64,000 nt of DNA from Azospirillum sp. (GCA_027486405.1 JAIXPD010000078.1:62001-126000), one strand, 5' to 3'; shown: positions 37,870 through 46,156, counted from the first letter of the stretch. The notes: generated by a model from the letters alone, not told the origin. Translations and numbers: made by a program.

Positions 37870-39246
37870 GGCGTCCTTCGTGGAACGGCGGGCGGGGACG
37901 GTGAAATCGACGTCCTCGATCAGGCCGCTGGTCAGCGAGGACAGGGCGGATTTGAAGGTCGGCCAATGGTTCATGCGGGCGGTGTCGGCCACCGCCGCCT
38001 TGCGCACCGACAGGATCAGACGCCGCCCGCCCTGGGGGGTGTCCTCCACCCGTTCCGGGGCCAGTTCGGCCAGCAGCGGGGCGGGAACCTTGCCCTTCAG
38101 CGCGTGCAGCACCGCCGCCCACAGGGCGGTGACGTCGTCGGCGTCGGGCAGGGGGCCGAGATCGGCCAGACCGGCGTCCACCGGGCTGGCGGGGGCGACC
38201 TGATCGACGCTGCCGATGCGGCGGGCGCGGCGTCCGGCGCTGTGGCGTTCGCGCTCCAGATAGGTTTCGGCGGCCTCCTCCTCGTCCTTGGCGAGGAAAT
38301 CGAGCGTCACCGCCTCCACCTTGCGGCCCTTCCGCTTCATCTTGTCCTCCGGCATCGTCACGCGGAAGGGGGCGAGCTGGTTGACCTCCGCAATCGCGCG
38401 GTCGATGGTGCGGGTGCGCAGGATGCCGAAATCCTTGTAGGCCCCCTCCGGCACGTTCAGCAGCTTGCGCAGCGTGTCGATGTCGAGTTCCAGCGAGGGG
38501 AAATCCATCTGATAGCGCTGCATCCCGATCTCGTAGAGCTTCAGCGCGTAGGTGCTGGTGACTTTGACCATCGCCGGCCCCGACAGCTTGGCCCAGAGCT
38601 GGGACGAGCGTTGGATTTCCAGAAAGGCGTCGGTGAACTGGAAATGGATGTCGGCGGCGTCGCTGTCCTCCTCCTCCTCCGGGCGGACGTAGCTGCTGAG
38701 GATGCGCAGTTCGGCGCGCGACCGCCGTCCGCGAAAGGGGCCGATGACCACAAGGCTGGAGTCGAAAATCTCCTTCAGCGCGTCAAAAATCCGCTCGTTG
38801 CCCTTGTGGTTGCCGCGCACCACCCGCTTGGGCAGGCGGTAGAGCTTGTTGGCGAAATTCTGGCTGCCCGCCAGATGGATCATGAAGTTCAACATCTTCT
38901 GCGCGGGCAGCGACAGACGGGTCCCGTTGGCCGGGTAGCTGTAAACCGCCTCCGCCGCCTTGATCAGATGCTTGTAGCCGTCGCGCTCAAAGGTCGCGCT
39001 GGCCACCCGCGCCGTCAGGCCAACGGCGGCGGCGGGGCCGACCGCCGTGCCAGCGTCTTCCGGCGGCAAAACCGCCATGGCGGGAACCGTCAAGGCCGGA
39101 ACCGGCAGACCGACGTCGTCGCCACCACCCTCCAGGATCGCACCACCGCCCGCCAGATCGCCCGGAGCCAAAACGGCAAGCGCGCCCGTCGACGGCGTGT
39201 CCCCCACCGCCGCACCCCGCGCCTTCCTGCGTCCCGTTCCCGCCAT
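37855..39246 (-). CDS. repA: Plasmid/chromid replication initiator, Rep_3-like
   Basis: A 463-residue initiator. The central part carries the paired winged-helix pattern of Rep_3 (RepB/RepE-type) proteins: LSLPAQKMLNFMIHLA (about residue 105), VTSTYALKLYEIGMQRYQ (about 232), then LDIDTLRKLLNVPEGAYKDFGILRTRTIDRAIAEVN (about 258-293). An extra N-terminal 75 residues are Pro/Ala/Gly-rich and the C-terminal 130 residues are extra compared with small-plasmid initiators. The start at 39246 has a strong AGGAGGT site. The gene points away from the iteron cluster, and half-iterons overlap its leader, as expected of autoregulated initiators. Confidence 0.88.
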   Translation of the reverse strand: MAGTGRRKARGAAVGDTPSTGALAVLAPGDLAGGGAILEGGGDDVGLPVPALTVPAMAVLPPEDAGTAVGPAAAVGLTARVASATFERDGYKHLIKAAEAVYSYPANGTRLSLPAQKMLNFMIHLAGSQNFANKLYRLPKRVVRGNHKGNERIFDALKEIFDSSLVVIGPFRGRRSRAELRILSSYVRPEEEEDSDAADIHFQFTDAFLEIQRSSQLWAKLSGPAMVKVTSTYALKLYEIGMQRYQMDFPSLELDIDTLRKLLNVPEGAYKDFGILRTRTIDRAIAEVNQLAPFRVTMPEDKMKRKGRKVEAVTLDFLAKDEEEAAETYLERERHSAGRRARRIGSVDQVAPASPVDAGLADLGPLPDADDVTALWAAVLHALKGKVPAPLLAELAPERVEDTPQGGRRLILSVRKAAVADTARMNHWPTFKSALSSLTSGLIEDVDFTVPARRSTKDAAPKA

Positions 39247-39285
39247 CGCGACCTCCTGCCCCGCAACCGTCGGAGGCTAGATCAA

Positions 39286-39310
39286 TCCTTACCTCAAAAA
39301 CAAGTAAGGA
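39286..39310. promoter_or_regulatory. Half-iteron inverted repeat upstream of repA (autorepression operator)
   Basis: TCCTTAC (39286-39292) and GTAAGGA (39304-39310) form an inverted pair separated by 11 bases. TCCTTAC is exactly the first seven bases of the origin iteron. It lies 40-64 bases upstream of the repA start. In iteron plasmids Rep dimers repress their gene at inverted half-iterons, so this arrangement is diagnostic. Confidence 0.8.
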
Positions 39311-39337
39311 AAGGTTTTGCCGTCCGACGCCCGCGAA

Positions 39338-39492
39338 CCCTTACCGCTTGGGGGCAGCCTGGAGGCACAAGCCTTACGCCCTGGGGCGTGAGGGTGCAGC
39401 CCCCGCCCGGTAAGGACCATTCCCCCGAGGGGTAAGGAAGATTCGCCCCGACTCGTGGAGTCCTCTGGGGTTTTGCGACGACGAATCCTTAC
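39338..39492. repeat. Proximal iterons, one good and three degenerate, plus a half-site
   Basis: A near-perfect copy lies at 39338-39355 (CCCTTACCGCTTGGGGGC). Degenerate copies follow at 39372-39387, 39400-39416 and 39422-39438 (CCCCCGAGGGGTAAGGA), the last two in the opposite orientation. A half-site TCCTTAC is at 39486-39492. The graded quality suggests weaker Rep sites between the operator and the main cluster. Confidence 0.75.
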
Positions 39493-39620
39493 TGAAAGGG
39501 AACAGAGTCGGTGGAGCGGATCCGTGTCGGACGCTTGCAGCGTTCACAACGCGGCAAAAAGGGCGGAAAAGCACAGCACCGATGGATTCGCCGCGACTCG
39601 GAACAGCCAATGCGCCCATA

Positions 39621-39923
39621 TCCTTACCGCTTGGGGGCCGTTTTCAACGTCGAGAGGGGAAAATGCGGGGGTCAAGGAGTCTGGCTCAGGATCCTTACCG
39701 CTTGGGGGCTATTGGTCCGCCTTTTATCGGTGGCGTGGAGGCCCCCAAGCGGTAAGGATGACCCGCGTAAGGCTTTTCCGAGTCGCAAGGGAGAGGGTTC
39801 AAGCAACCGCAAGGCAGAGAATGCCCCCAAGCGGTAAGGGATGGCCATCGAGCATCCTTACGGCTTGGGGGCGCAGACCAAGGTTCGATCACGCATCCCG
39901 GCTCATCCCCCAAGCGGTAAGGA
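39621..39923. repeat. Main iteron cluster (six 18-bp copies, mixed orientation)
   Basis: Consensus TCCTTACCGCTTGGGGGC. Copies on the plus strand are at 39621-39638 and 39692-39709 (both perfect) and 39855-39872 (one mismatch). Reverse-complement copies are at 39741-39758 (perfect), 39823-39840 and 39906-39923 (one end mismatch each). Start-to-start spacings are 71, 49, 82, 32 and 51 bases. Most iteron origins use regularly spaced direct repeats, so the mixed orientation and irregular spacing are unusual. These are the expected Rep monomer binding sites. Confidence 0.9.
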
Positions 39924-39947
39924 TGGAACCGGGGGTTTCGGGTTAAG

Positions 39948-40700
39948 TTACGGAAACGCCAGCAGAAAGACGCCTTGGCTGAGATAGACGCTGGCGGTTC
40001 CCATCACAAGATCGCGGCTCCAGCGGCGGAACTGGGCGTCGCTCATGCGATCCAGGGCGCGGCGCGACAGGTTGGTCCCCAGCAAAGCCATGACAATCGA
40101 CAAAAGAATCACCACCGCTTCCACCGTTTGACCGGATCCGCCCCCGATCATCGGAGCGAAGTAAGCGACCTTGATCGCGTGCCCGAAGACCTGGGTCGTG
40201 GCTTTCGTCGCGACGACGCTTTGCCGGGGCATGTCCGAACGGACGAAAAACACGTCCAACAACGGGCCGGAGATGCCCGCCACCAACTGCACCCCCATGC
40301 ACAACAGACCGGCGAGCCAACCATGCAGCGGCTTTTGCGCGTCCAGCGCCCAGCGCTGGGGAACCGCCAGGGCCAAGTAAGGGGTCAAACCCAGGATCAG
40401 CAGCGAGACACCACGGTCCGGGACCGCGCCAAACAGGGCGAACAACCCGGCGGCCACCGCAGCACCACCGCAAAAGCGGCCAACGATGGGCCACTCGACC
40501 CGATCACGCCACAGCCACGCGCGCCAGCCGTTGGAGGTGAATTGGGTGATGCCGTGCAGCAGCATGGCGGCGGGGACCGGCAGCAGCATCAACAGCAGTC
40601 CCATCAGCACCATGCCGCCCGCCATCCCGAACAGCCCTGACAAAAACGAGGTGGCAAGCACGGTGAGGCCAAGCCCCGCCATCATGGGAAGCGTCAGCAT
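39948..40700 (-). CDS. TSUP-family (TauE/SafE) membrane transporter
   Basis: A 250-residue integral membrane protein with about eight hydrophobic helices in two related halves, typical of the TauE/SafE group that exports sulfite or organosulfonates or takes up sulfur compounds. The family motif region is SFLSGLFGMAGGMVLMGLLL at the N-terminus; the second half has LVAGISGPLLDVFFVRSDMPRQ. The substrate is not resolved. It borders the origin region, and its leader (40731-40740) contains GTAAGGATGG, identical to ten bases around one iteron. Confidence 0.87.
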   Translation of the reverse strand: MLTLPMMAGLGLTVLATSFLSGLFGMAGGMVLMGLLLMLLPVPAAMLLHGITQFTSNGWRAWLWRDRVEWPIVGRFCGGAAVAAGLFALFGAVPDRGVSLLILGLTPYLALAVPQRWALDAQKPLHGWLAGLLCMGVQLVAGISGPLLDVFFVRSDMPRQSVVATKATTQVFGHAIKVAYFAPMIGGGSGQTVEAVVILLSIVMALLGTNLSRRALDRMSDAQFRRWSRDLVMGTASVYLSQGVFLLAFP

Positions 40701-40860
40701 GAACAGCCCTCAACGGATCAAGATGGTGATGTAAGGATGGAAAGCGGGTGTCGATCACCGTGTTTCCACCGCAGTCATCGCACGGGATGGGCTTGCGCCA
40801 CAAACGGCATTGTTCGATGCTTAGCCTCAGGAAAAATTGGGGTCAAGTAAGGATACGCCC

Positions 40861-41763
40861 ATGCGCAAATTGCCCTCGCTGAACGGTTTGCGCGCGTTCG
40901 AAGCGGCGGCGCGTCATGGCAGCTTCACCGCCGCAGCCGTCGAACTGCACGTCTCGCAGGCCGCGATCAGCCGGATGGTCAAGCTGTTGGAGGAACGGTT
41001 CGGCTTTGCCCTGTTCGAGCGGCGGGCCAACGCCCTGACCCTGACCGAACGGGGGCGGGCGTTGCACCCCACCCTGACCGAGGCCTTCGACCGCATCGCC
41101 CACAGGGTGGATCAGGTGACGGCGATGCGCGCCGGTCCCGTGCTCACCGTCGGGCTGGGGGCGAGCTTTGCCGTGCGTTGGCTCATTCCCCGCCTGTCGC
41201 GCTTCCACATGGCCCACCCGGACATCGAGGTGCGGATCGCCACCGGCGGCGGCGGCGCACCGATGAGCGAGGAATGGACCTGCGCGGTGCTGCTGGGCGA
41301 TGGCCATTGGCCGGGCCATGAGGCCGAGCATCTGTTTTCCTCGACCATGCAACCGGTCTGCGCCCCGGCGTTGGCGCAGCATCTGCACCGTCCGGCGGAT
41401 CTGCGGGCGGCGACCTTGCTGCACGTCAGCCATTGGCCGGACGATTGGCCCTATTGGCTGAGCGTGGCCGGGGTGGACCCGCCCGACAGCAACGGGCTGT
41501 CCTTTGGCAGCTACGCCATGACCTTGCAGGCGGCCATCGACGGGGTGGGGGTGGCGCTCGCCCCGCAACCCTACATCATGGACGACATCGCCGCCGGACG
41601 GCTCGCGGTTCCCGTCCCGTTGGCGGTTCCGATGCGCTACGCGTGGTATCTGGTCTACCGCGCGTCCCGGCGCGAGGCGGCGGGCTTCGCCGCCTTCCGG
41701 GACTGGCTGTTCGCTTTGGCCGCAGGGGAGTGGGCCGAAGGGAAGGGGGAACGGGGCCGGTGA
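40861..41763 (+). CDS. LysR-family regulator (GcvA-like)
   Basis: A 300-residue LysR protein of the GcvA type: LPSLNGLRAFEAAARHGSFTAAAVELHVSQAAISRMVKLLE (residues 3-43) is the helix-turn-helix and LFERRANALTLTERGR follows. The ATG at 40861 is preferred to an in-frame TTG at 40837. It is divergent from the TSUP transporter gene with about 160 bases between, so the transporter is the likely target. A half-iteron GTAAGGA lies at 40847-40853, eight bases before the start codon, in the place of the ribosome-binding site. Confidence 0.9.
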   Translation: MRKLPSLNGLRAFEAAARHGSFTAAAVELHVSQAAISRMVKLLEERFGFALFERRANALTLTERGRALHPTLTEAFDRIAHRVDQVTAMRAGPVLTVGLGASFAVRWLIPRLSRFHMAHPDIEVRIATGGGGAPMSEEWTCAVLLGDGHWPGHEAEHLFSSTMQPVCAPALAQHLHRPADLRAATLLHVSHWPDDWPYWLSVAGVDPPDSNGLSFGSYAMTLQAAIDGVGVALAPQPYIMDDIAAGRLAVPVPLAVPMRYAWYLVYRASRREAAGFAAFRDWLFALAAGEWAEGKGERGR

Positions 41764-41785
41764 AGGCGGGCGGCAAACCGCCGCT

Positions 41786-42562
41786 TTACAGCGACAGATC
41801 CAACGTGCGTCCCTCGAACACGCGGTCGCGCGAGCCTTCCAGGTGGCGGCGCATGCGATCGCGCGCGGCGTCGCCGTCGCGGGCGCGGATGGCGTCGAAG
41901 ATGCCGCGATGCTCGTCGAACACGCCGTCCAACCCCGGGCTTGGCCCCATCAGCGAAACGCCGTGGAACTTCATGCCGACGGCGATGTGGTCCTTCAGCG
42001 CCTGCATGGACGAGGCGTAGTAATGGTTGTTCGTCGCCTCGGCGATGGCGACGTGAAAGGCGAAATCGGCGTCGTCGCGGTGGCGCTGGGCGCGGGTGGC
42101 GTCGCCCATCAGATCCAGGGCCGCCGCGATGTTGGCAAGGGCGGCGTCGTTCCAGCGCCGGGCGGCGTGAAAGGCGTGGTCGGGTTCGATGGTGAGGCGG
42201 AATTCGTAACAGCGCTGGATGTCGGCGATGGTTTCCACCGGGGCGTAGCCCAGCAGCGGGCGGCTGTCCTCCACCGCCGCGCGCACGAAGCTGCCCGCCC
42301 CCTGGCGGGAGTAGATCAACCCCTCCGCCCGCAGGCGGCGCAGCGCCTCGCGCACGATGGGGCGTGACACCGCAAAGCGGGTGGCGAGGTCGTTTTCGCC
42401 CGGCAGCCGCTCGTCGGGTTGGTAATCCCCGGCGCTGATCTGGGCCAACAGAAGCTGATAGACCCGCTGCACCAACGGCGTCTGCCGCCCGCGCCCGCCC
42501 GGCTCCCCATCGCCAAGGGAGAGCATCCCGTCGCCGTCGCGGTCCTGCCCCTGCCCGTCCAT
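41786..42562 (-). CDS. GntR-family regulator, FadR/FCD subfamily
   Basis: A 258-residue regulator. The N-terminal winged helix has LLLAQISAGDYQPDERLPGENDLATRFAVSRPIVREALRRLRAEGLI (about residues 37-83). The C-terminal FCD domain carries the metal-binding pattern DFAFHVAIAEATNN, then EHRGIFDAI and RRHLEGS. The start at 42562 is preferred because AAGGG lies 9 bases upstream; the ATG at 42571 would abut it. It is divergent from the sugar-acid operon, whose operator-like palindrome lies between them, so it probably represses that operon until an acid ligand binds. Confidence 0.93.
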   Translation of the reverse strand: MDGQGQDRDGDGMLSLGDGEPGGRGRQTPLVQRVYQLLLAQISAGDYQPDERLPGENDLATRFAVSRPIVREALRRLRAEGLIYSRQGAGSFVRAAVEDSRPLLGYAPVETIADIQRCYEFRLTIEPDHAFHAARRWNDAALANIAAALDLMGDATRAQRHRDDADFAFHVAIAEATNNHYYASSMQALKDHIAVGMKFHGVSLMGPSPGLDGVFDEHRGIFDAIRARDGDAARDRMRRHLEGSRDRVFEGRTLDLSL

Positions 42563-42586
42563 CCGTCGCATCCCTTGCCAACCTGC

Positions 42587-42672
42587 ACAACTTGTAAAGA
42601 TGTAAACCGACGGAACGCGGCATTTCAAGCGGAAATCCGCATGAGCAACATTACAACATGTTGACATGTTGT
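42587..42672. promoter_or_regulatory. GntR operator candidates
   Basis: A perfect 20-bp palindrome with arms ACAACATGT and ACATGTTGT (42653-42672) lies 50 bases upstream of the kinase gene. A second smaller dyad ACAACTTGT (42587-42595) is 25 bases upstream of the regulator gene. Both fit the TTGT/ACAA half-sites known for FadR-type regulators. Confidence 0.65.
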
Positions 42673-42721
42673 CCGCTGTGTGGCTCAATGATCCGGTGAT
42701 TGAACAACGGAGCCGGATCCC

Positions 42722-43876
42722 ATGCCGCCGCTGCATCTGATCGCCGACGATCTGACCGGCGCGCTGGACAGCGCGGTGGCCTTCGCCACCGCCGCCACGC
42801 CGATCGCGGTGCGCTGGACCGGCGTTCCGGCGGACGCGCGGACCGGCCAATCGCTGGCGCTCGACAGCGGCACGCGGGAGGTTGCGGGTGGCGCGGACGC
42901 GGCGCGGCATCGGGTGGCGGATCTGGCGGCGGCCTTGCCCGCCGATCCGGCGGCCCTGCGTTTTGCCAAGCTGGACAGCCTGCTGCGCGGCCATGGCGCG
43001 GCGGAGATCGCCGCCTGGATGGCGGTGGACCGTCCCGACCATTGCATCATTGCCCCTGCCTTTCCCTTTCAGGGGCGGGTGACGCGCGGCGGTCGCCAAC
43101 GGTTGCGGGTGGGCGACGGGTGGGAGGCGACGCGGACGGATCTGGCGGCGGATCTGGCGGCGATGGGCGAGACGGTGCGGCTGTGCCGTCCCGGCGACCC
43201 GATCCCGCCCGGCGTCAGCCTGTGGGATGCGGAGAGTGACGCGGATCTGGCGGGCGTTGCCGCCGCCGGTCTGGCCCTGACCGGTCTGGCCCTGACCGGT
43301 CGGGTGCTGACCGGTCGGGTGCTGTGGTGCGGCAGCGGCGGCTTGGCGTTGGCGTTGGCGGGTGCGTTGCGGGGAGTTTCCGACCCCGTTGCGCCACCGG
43401 CGTTGCCGCGCCCCTGGCTCGGGCTGTTCGGGACCGACCACCCGGTGACGCAGCGGCAGCTCGCCGCCTGCGGCGCGGCGGTGGTGACGGTCCCGGACGG
43501 CGGGGCGGAAGCCGCCGCACGGGTGCGGAAGCGGATGGACGGCTTGGGCGCGGCCCTGGTCCGGCTGGATCTGCCCCCCGGATTGGCCCGCGACGCGGCC
43601 GCCGCGCGCATCGACCGTGAGTTGGGGGCCTTGGCCCGCCGCCTGCCGCCGCCGGGCACGCTGCTGGTGTCGGGCGGGGAAACCCTGCGCGGGCTGTGCC
43701 GGGCGTTGGAGGCCGATCATCTGGCCCTGGACGGGGCGCTGTTGCCGGGCGCGCCCACCTCGACCCTGCGCGGCGGGCGTTGGGATGGGGTGCGGGTGCT
43801 GTCCAAATCGGGGGCCTTCGGCACCCCCGATCTGTTGCGCCGTTTGCTGGACGCCGACCCGTCCGCGCCCGCGTGA
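42722..43876 (+). CDS. Four-carbon acid sugar kinase (DUF1537/OtnK family)
   Basis: A 384-residue kinase of the family that phosphorylates D-threonate, D-erythronate and related acids. Motifs: LIADDLTGALDSAVAFA (residues 6-22), the substrate loop AKLDSLLRGHG (normally KIDSTLRG), the nucleotide-site VSGGETLRGL and KSGAFG near the end. It is somewhat short for the family (about 420). An in-frame 15-bp tandem repeat adds a Leu-Thr-Gly-rich segment (residues about 184-200). It pairs with the PdxA2-type dehydrogenase that follows, as in known threonate and erythronate pathways; the exact acid is unknown. Confidence 0.85.
   Translation: MPPLHLIADDLTGALDSAVAFATAATPIAVRWTGVPADARTGQSLALDSGTREVAGGADAARHRVADLAAALPADPAALRFAKLDSLLRGHGAAEIAAWMAVDRPDHCIIAPAFPFQGRVTRGGRQRLRVGDGWEATRTDLAADLAAMGETVRLCRPGDPIPPGVSLWDAESDADLAGVAAAGLALTGLALTGRVLTGRVLWCGSGGLALALAGALRGVSDPVAPPALPRPWLGLFGTDHPVTQRQLAACGAAVVTVPDGGAEAAARVRKRMDGLGAALVRLDLPPGLARDAAAARIDRELGALARRLPPPGTLLVSGGETLRGLCRALEADHLALDGALLPGAPTSTLRGGRWDGVRVLSKSGAFGTPDLLRRLLDADPSAPA
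43271..43324 (+). repeat. 15-bp tandem repeat inside the kinase gene
   Basis: CTGGCCCTGACCGGT occurs twice in a row, followed by one and a half diverged copies (CGGGTGCTGACCGGT). The repeat keeps the frame and encodes LALTG-LALTG-RVLTG-RVL. Copy-number change by slippage would keep the frame intact. Confidence 0.9.
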
Positions 43877-43948
43877 CTTGCTGGTGTGACTCGTTGCTTT
43901 GACCCACAGGCCCGGATCCCTCCGGGCGGTTTTGAGGAGAATGCGCGC

Positions 43949-44980
43949 ATGCCCCCCCATCTGGCCATCACCATGGGTGATCCGGCGGGCGTCGGCCCTG
44001 AAATCATCGTCAAGGCTTGCGCCCGGCTGAAAGACCGGCTGGCCGACGGTTCGCTGCGCCTGCTGGTGATCGGCAGCAACCCGGCGCTGCTGGCCGCGCG
44101 CGACGCGCTGGGCAGCGATCTGGCCTTTCCCGAGGTCACGGCGGAGCAGGACTGGCCCGCCCTGGCCTGCCTTCAGGCCGGGCCGGAGGGCGAACCGATC
44201 CACCCCGGCGTGCTGTCGGTCGATGGCGGGCGTTTCGCCTATCTGGCGGTGGAACGCGCGGTGCGGCTGGCCGAAGCCGGGCGCATCCAGGGCCTGGTCA
44301 CGGCCCCGCTGAACAAGGAGGCGATGAACAAGGCGGGCTATCATTACGCCGGTCACACCGACCTGCTGGCGGAGCTGACCGGCGCGCGCGGGTCGGTGAT
44401 GATGCTGGCGCACGGCAACATGCGGGTCAGCCACGTCACCACCCACATCGCCCTGCACGACGTGCCGAAGACGCTGACGCCGGAGCGTCTGCGCTACGTC
44501 ATCGACCGCACAGACGAGACGCTGGCCGGGCTGGGGCTGGAGCGCCGCCGCATCGCGGTGGCCGCGCTCAACCCCCACGCGGGCGAAGGCGGGCTGTTCG
44601 GGCGGCAGGACATCGACATCACCACCCCGGTGATCGACCGTTGCGTGGCCGACGGGCTGGACGTGGTCGGCCCGGTTCCGGGTGACACCGTGTTCGTCAA
44701 GCTGCGCGCCGGGCAGTTCGACGCCGTGGTCGCGATGTACCACGACCAGGGCCACATCCCGGTCAAGCTGCTGGGCTTCCACGTCAACCCCGACACCGGC
44801 GCGTGGGACGCCTTGAGCGGGGTGAACATCACGCTCGGCCTGCCGATCATCCGCACCTCGGTCGATCACGGGACCGCCTTCGACATCGCGGGCAAGGGCA
44901 TCGCCAACGAGCTGAGCCTGATCGAAGCCATCGAATACGCCGAAAAACTGGCCGCCGCCCGCCATCGCCAGACGGCGTGA
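43949..44980 (+). CDS. pdxA2: PdxA2-type 4-phospho-acid dehydrogenase
   Basis: A 343-residue member of the PdxA family, NAD-dependent oxidative decarboxylases of 4-phosphorylated hydroxy acids. Family motifs are ITMGDPAGVGPEI (about residues 6-18) and the metal-binding histidines in YAGHTDLLAEL, MYHDQGHIPVKLLGF and SVDHGTAFDIAGKG. The start is the ATG at 43949 with GGAG upstream; another ATG at 43941 is out of frame. Next to a DUF1537 kinase, members act as 4-phospho-D-threonate or -erythronate dehydrogenases giving dihydroxyacetone phosphate. A vitamin B6 biosynthetic role is less likely in this context. Confidence 0.9.
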   Translation: MPPHLAITMGDPAGVGPEIIVKACARLKDRLADGSLRLLVIGSNPALLAARDALGSDLAFPEVTAEQDWPALACLQAGPEGEPIHPGVLSVDGGRFAYLAVERAVRLAEAGRIQGLVTAPLNKEAMNKAGYHYAGHTDLLAELTGARGSVMMLAHGNMRVSHVTTHIALHDVPKTLTPERLRYVIDRTDETLAGLGLERRRIAVAALNPHAGEGGLFGRQDIDITTPVIDRCVADGLDVVGPVPGDTVFVKLRAGQFDAVVAMYHDQGHIPVKLLGFHVNPDTGAWDALSGVNITLGLPIIRTSVDHGTAFDIAGKGIANELSLIEAIEYAEKLAAARHRQTA

Positions 44981-45019
44981 GCCGCCGCCGTTCCGAAGGA
45001 CGCACCCCAAGGATCCGCC

Positions 45020-46156
45020 ATGACCCCGATTGATCTGACCACACCGATTGAGCTGCTGCGTCCGCCCCGCGTCGTCTTTGGCGGCGGGACCGCGCCGGAG
45101 GTGGGGCGCTGGCTGGCCGAGCAGGGCCTGACCCGCCTGCTGGTGGTGGCCGACGCCTTCAACGCCGCCCGGGTGGACCGGCTGGGCCTGTCCGGCGACG
45201 TCACCGTCTTCGCCGACATCAAGCCGGAGCCGGACATCCCCAATCTGGACGCCGTGCTGGCGGTGGCCGATTCCTGCCGGGCGCAGGCGGTGATCGGCTT
45301 TGGCGGCGGCAGCGCCATGGATCTGGCCAAGCTGGCGGCGGTGCTGCCGGGCAGCGGCCAGACCATCCGCGACGTGGTCGGGCCGGAAAAGGTGGCGGGC
45401 AAGCGCGCCGCCCTGGTGCAGGTGCCGACGACGTCGGGCACGGGCAGCGAGGTCGGCACCCGGTCGCTGGTGACGGATCCGGTCGGCCAAAGCAAGCTGG
45501 CGGTGCAGAGCCGCCACACGCTGGCCGATCTGGCGGTGATCGACCCGGATCTGACCCTGACCGTGCCGCCCGCCGTCACCGCCGCCACCGGGGTGGACGC
45601 GCTGGCCCATTGCGTGGAGGCCTACACCAACCGCAAGGCGCACCCGCTGATCGACCTGTACGCGCTGGAGGGCATCCGGCTGGTCGGGCGTTTCCTGCCG
45701 CGCGCCATCGCCGATGGCCAGGACCACGAGGCGCGGGCCGGGCTGGCGCTCGCCTCCTTCTATGGCGGGGTGTGTCTGGGGCCGGTCAACACGGCGGCGG
45801 GCCACGCGGTGGCCTACCCGCTGGGGACCCGGCACCACATCCCGCACGGGGCGGCCAACGCGTTGATCTTCCCCCATGTGTTGGCCTTCAACGCCCCGGC
45901 GGTGCCGGAGAAGACGGCGGCGGTGCTGTCGGCCCTGGGGCTGGAGCCGTCCTCAGACCCCGATACGGTGCTGCGCGCCGCTTATGGCTGGTGCGTGGCG
46001 CTGGGCTGCCCCATGCGCCTGTCGGATCTGGGCGTGCCCGAAGCCGATCTGCCCCGCATGGCGGAGGACGCGCACGCCATCCGCCGCCTGCTGGACAACA
46101 ACCCGCGCGACCTGAGCCGCGACGACATCCTGGCCATGTACCGCGCGGCGCTCTGA
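45020..46156 (+). CDS. Iron-containing alcohol dehydrogenase
   Basis: A 378-residue group III alcohol dehydrogenase. Visible are the NAD-binding GFGGGSAMDLAK (about residue 93), PTTSGTGSEVGTRSLV (about 137), and metal-ligand histidines in DALAHCVEAY, AGHAVAYPLG and HHIPHGAAN. The family reduces aldehydes or oxidises alcohols and includes maleylacetate reductase and hydroxyacid-oxoacid dehydrogenases. In this operon it may convert an aldehyde or 2-oxo intermediate formed from the sugar acid; the substrate is unresolved. Confidence 0.93.
   Translation: MTPIDLTTPIELLRPPRVVFGGGTAPEVGRWLAEQGLTRLLVVADAFNAARVDRLGLSGDVTVFADIKPEPDIPNLDAVLAVADSCRAQAVIGFGGGSAMDLAKLAAVLPGSGQTIRDVVGPEKVAGKRAALVQVPTTSGTGSEVGTRSLVTDPVGQSKLAVQSRHTLADLAVIDPDLTLTVPPAVTAATGVDALAHCVEAYTNRKAHPLIDLYALEGIRLVGRFLPRAIADGQDHEARAGLALASFYGGVCLGPVNTAAGHAVAYPLGTRHHIPHGAANALIFPHVLAFNAPAVPEKTAAVLSALGLEPSSDPDTVLRAAYGWCVALGCPMRLSDLGVPEADLPRMAEDAHAIRRLLDNNPRDLSRDDILAMYRAAL

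Larger units (their letters stand above)
39247..39947. other. Replication origin region (oriV candidate)
   Basis: These 701 bases between repA and the TSUP gene have no credible gene; the short ORFs here merely translate the repeated iterons. The region holds the repA operator, degenerate iterons near repA and six near-perfect iterons further out. I saw no consensus DnaA box (TTATCCACA) and no pronounced AT-rich unwinding tract, so melting may occur within the moderately AT-rich gaps between iterons. Confidence 0.8.

Noticed and set aside
39455-39946. Short ORFs in the origin region with repeated ILTAWG or PYRLGA peptides
   Set aside because: The repeated peptides are just translations of the iterons in different frames; there is no codon pattern or start signal.
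42563-45877. Open frame of more than 1000 codons antisense to the kinase, PdxA2 and alcohol-dehydrogenase genes
   Set aside because: Same shadow effect; the plus-strand genes have complete catalytic motifs. Only the final part (41786-42562) is real, as the GntR regulator.
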